NCBI GenBank assembly: GCA_002684655.1
Contig: NYVR01000030.1
Span: forward strand, 1 to 64,000
Direction of reading: 5' to 3'
DNA: 64,000 nt
Source of the DNA: Planctomycetota bacterium
GTDB lineage: Bacteria; Planctomycetota; UBA1135; UBA2386
Of this stretch, positions 62,079 to 64,000 are shown piece by piece (position 1 is the first letter of the stretch; every line of letters starts with the position of its first letter). A model generated the notes under the pieces. That model made no database searches and was not told the DNA's origin. It was given only the letters and a program-made list of their open reading frames with translations. Position numbers and translations under genes: made by a program.

Positions 62079-63518
62079 CTACCAGTCGGCGGCGCGTTGG
62101 ATCGCGCGTCGCTCGTAGAGGAACTCGAACAGGTTGCCTTCGTGAGGCTGGTCCCACTCCACGTGGGAGGTCGGCACCGGGCCGAGGTTTAGTCGGTCGA
62201 CGTGGTCCGAGCGCTTGAGCTCGTCGATCAACTTGGCGTCTCTGGTGATCGCGGTCACGACCAAGCTCGGGCCCATGTCGGCGACGAGGCGGTCGGGCGG
62301 CACCTCAACGACCGACGTGAACGGGAACAAGAACTCAGTCCGTGCGAGGGGGTGCTCGACGCTGTCGCAGTGCACGACCGTTGGGAGCAGATAGGGGGCG
62401 CCGTCGACGTCTCGCTGGCGCGGCCCGTCTCGACGCGCGCGGCTGAGGTCCTCGGCGCCGCCTGCGGCGACGTCCTCGTCGATCTTGGCGTCAATGAACT
62501 CAGCGAACTTGCGGTTGGCGAACGCCGAGAGCACAGCTTGGTCGTCGTCCGCGGGCCGCGGCTCCCGCGTGGCTAGCTCCTCGGCGAGGGCGTCGGCGAT
62601 CTCGCGGCCGTGACTCGTGACGAAGATCGACGAGGCGTTGATGCAGCTGCGACCGCCGTTGTCGGCGACCGAGGCCGCGAGCACCGGCAGGTAGGTTTTC
62701 CAGTCGTCGACCACGTCGGGGCCGACGATCACCTTGCTGCGACCGGGGCCGTGGATCTGGACCCGCTCGTCGTTGGACCACGCCTTGGTGACGGCCTCGT
62801 CTCCAAACAGCAGGACCCGACCGCAGCGATCGAGGATGACGGCCGACCCCTCGTGGTCCGTGGGGTAGAAGCTGAAGGCCTCTCGCGGACAGCCTGCGGC
62901 TATCAGCGCCTGCATGATGCGCAGCGGCGTCCACGGCTCCTCGCGGCCGGGCTTGAGCACGACCGGCACGCCGAGCGCCAGCGACGGGATCCAGATCGAG
63001 TTGACGCCGGGCGAGTTGCTGGGCAGCACGACGCCGAGCGCGCTGGCCGTCGGCGCGTAGTAGACCGGGATGTCGCAGTGTTCGCCGAAACCGGTCTCCA
63101 CGACCGCGGGGTCCATGCCCCTCATCAGGCCTCGTAGGATCCCGCCCATGCCGTCGAGCACGGTCCAGATCTTGCGCATGTTCTTGCGGACCAGCACGTG
63201 CGGCAGGCCGCTGGTCTTGCTGAGCGTCGCGACGTAGTCGTCGGCCGTCTGCGTGTCGCCCTGCTGATTGAGCGGGAGCTCGCCGTTGAGGAACAGCTCG
63301 CCGGCGTCCTTGCAGATCTCGATCAGGCGCGCGCTGCTGAGCGCGCGGAGCGCGGCGGCGGCGTCTTCGGCGCGGCGCAGGTCGCGCTTGATCATGCCGC
63401 CGTTGGACTGGCTGATCCGCGCTAGGACCTCGTCGCTGCCGATGCCGCGCAGCTCGTTCTGGTCGAGGCTCTCATACTCGGCGCCGTGACGCAGCACAGG
63501 GATGTGTGGAGCGCTCAA
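62079..63518 (-). CDS. Aldehyde dehydrogenase-superfamily protein, possible acyl reductase
   Basis: 479 residues from TTG, which overlaps the upstream stop and is preceded by GAGGGGG. ALDH fold: VVLPSNSPGVNSIWIPSLAL, then VPVVLKPGREEPWTP (cofactor binding), and the nucleophile Cys292 in DNGGRSCINASS. The classical general-base motif (Glu-Leu-Gly-Gly) is not visible; that place reads GPGRSKVIVGP. Acylating aldehyde dehydrogenases and LuxC-type acyl reductases also lack this base. With an adenylate-forming enzyme upstream and an alcohol dehydrogenase downstream, reduction of an activated acid to an aldehyde is the best guess. Confidence 0.8.
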   Translation of the reverse strand: MSAPHIPVLRHGAEYESLDQNELRGIGSDEVLARISQSNGGMIKRDLRRAEDAAAALRALSSARLIEICKDAGELFLNGELPLNQQGDTQTADDYVATLSKTSGLPHVLVRKNMRKIWTVLDGMGGILRGLMRGMDPAVVETGFGEHCDIPVYYAPTASALGVVLPSNSPGVNSIWIPSLALGVPVVLKPGREEPWTPLRIMQALIAAGCPREAFSFYPTDHEGSAVILDRCGRVLLFGDEAVTKAWSNDERVQIHGPGRSKVIVGPDVVDDWKTYLPVLAASVADNGGRSCINASSIFVTSHGREIADALAEELATREPRPADDDQAVLSAFANRKFAEFIDAKIDEDVAAGGAEDLSRARRDGPRQRDVDGAPYLLPTVVHCDSVEHPLARTEFLFPFTSVVEVPPDRLVADMGPSLVVTAITRDAKLIDELKRSDHVDRLNLGPVPTSHVEWDQPHEGNLFEFLYERRAIQRAADW

Positions 63519-64000
63519 TAGACCCCCTCGACGATCTTCGCCGCCTGTTGACCGAACGGCCGGACCTCGCCGACGCCGTCCCATGGGTACTGCTCGCACG
63601 GAGCGCGGCGGAGCGCCTCATCGCGCTCCAGGAAGCGCGGCATAAAGAACTCCTTGGTCAACGTCGTCAACTCGACGCGGCCCCAGCTGTTCACGTCTAC
63701 GAGGGTGTCGGTTGACTCGGGGTCGACGCAGCGTAGCAGCGCGCGCGGCTGCGGCGCGTAGTAGGTGATCGAGTAGTTGTCGGCCTTGAGGTCGGGCTTG
63801 TGAGCCGCGAGCCCCATCAGCGTGTTGCCGTAGGTCGGCACGAAGCCGACGCACCCTTCCAGGATCTCCTCGCACAGGAATCGGGTCGTCTGCGGGTCCA
63901 TGGTCGTGCCGCCGCAGAACACGCCCTTGATCCCGGCTTCAGGGATCGAGAGTCGGTCGCCCAACTCTTCGAGCAGCTTCGGCGTCGTGAACAGCGCGCT
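63515..64000 (-). CDS. Adenylate-forming enzyme, PaaK/LuxE-like (C-terminal part, runs off right edge)
   Basis: The frame is open from the window edge to the stop at 63515 (161 residues). It begins SALFTTPKLLEELGDRLSIP. GVFCGGTTMDPQTTRFLCEE and VPTYGNTLMGLA match the core of phenylacetate-CoA ligase/LuxE-type enzymes, where a Tyr-Gly-x-Thr motif binds AMP. Later NSWGRVELTTLT and DGVGEVRPF fit the end of the domain. Substrate acid unknown. It activates an acid with ATP; being first in the visible operon, it may feed the reductase downstream. Confidence 0.75.
   Translation of the reverse strand, partial: SALFTTPKLLEELGDRLSIPEAGIKGVFCGGTTMDPQTTRFLCEEILEGCVGFVPTYGNTLMGLAAHKPDLKADNYSITYYAPQPRALLRCVDPESTDTLVDVNSWGRVELTTLTKEFFMPRFLERDEALRRAPCEQYPWDGVGEVRPFGQQAAKIVEGVY

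Overview
The window is very GC-rich chromosomal DNA from a free-living aerobic bacterium. The gene content points to Planctomycetota: many secreted FG-GAP/UnbV and PQQ-like beta-propeller proteins, small planctomycete-style lipoproteins and TPR proteins, few strong Shine-Dalgarno sites, and heavy use of GTG/TTG starts. Phylum is an inference from content. I see no phage, insertion sequence, CRISPR or plasmid signature. Genes are dense and often overlap by ATGA or GTGA, so most strings below are probably translationally coupled operons.

Layout. 1-7.2 kb: a partial exported protein, a DUF445 membrane protein, a hydroxyproline-epimerase-type racemase, an FG-GAP gene broken by one in-frame UGA, an M14 peptidase-like lipoprotein, moaA, and an FHA/von Willebrand A membrane protein. 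7.2-13.4 kb: rsmD, two small or unknown proteins, then a heme A/cytochrome oxidase assembly operon (ctaA, ctaB, ABC ATPase, ABC permease, DUF420) closed by a strong hairpin. 13.5-25.5 kb: a secreted trypsin-like protease, recN, a YfcC-type transporter, and an operon of manA, pseudouridine synthase, two M16 peptidase subunits and a Nif3-like protein. 25.6-34.1 kb: an AI-2E/PerM transporter, a 1198-residue FG-GAP/UnbV lipoprotein coupled to a phosphatase-superfamily protein, and groES-groEL. 34.2-45.8 kb: a stand-alone receiver, an acidic zinc-ribbon protein, a TPR protein, a tryptophan-catabolic operon (kynU, kynB, a RidA-family gene, an ExbD-like lipoprotein, a HAD phosphatase), SprT-like and acyltransferase genes, an ECF sigma factor with two exported proteins, and tRNA-Val(TAC). 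45.9-52.9 kb: five PQQ-like propeller genes side by side. 53.1-64 kb: one long minus-strand operon, running off the right edge, that encodes an adenylate-forming enzyme, an aldehyde dehydrogenase-superfamily reductase, an iron alcohol dehydrogenase, a parvulin/beta-propeller fusion, a glycosyltransferase, a small EamA-like protein and a two-gene ABC exporter.

Most notable points. (1) The FG-GAP gene at 2164-3471 is continuous in one frame except for a UGA immediately followed by a Cys codon. A stem-loop lies just downstream at the spacing expected of a bacterial SECIS, making this a candidate selenoprotein of a type I do not know; a simple nonsense mutation is the alternative. (2) The 58.9-60.9 kb protein joins a SurA-like parvulin to a BamB-like propeller in one polypeptide. 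(3) The 53-64 kb operon looks like an acyl-activation, reduction, glycosylation and export pathway that I cannot match to a described system.
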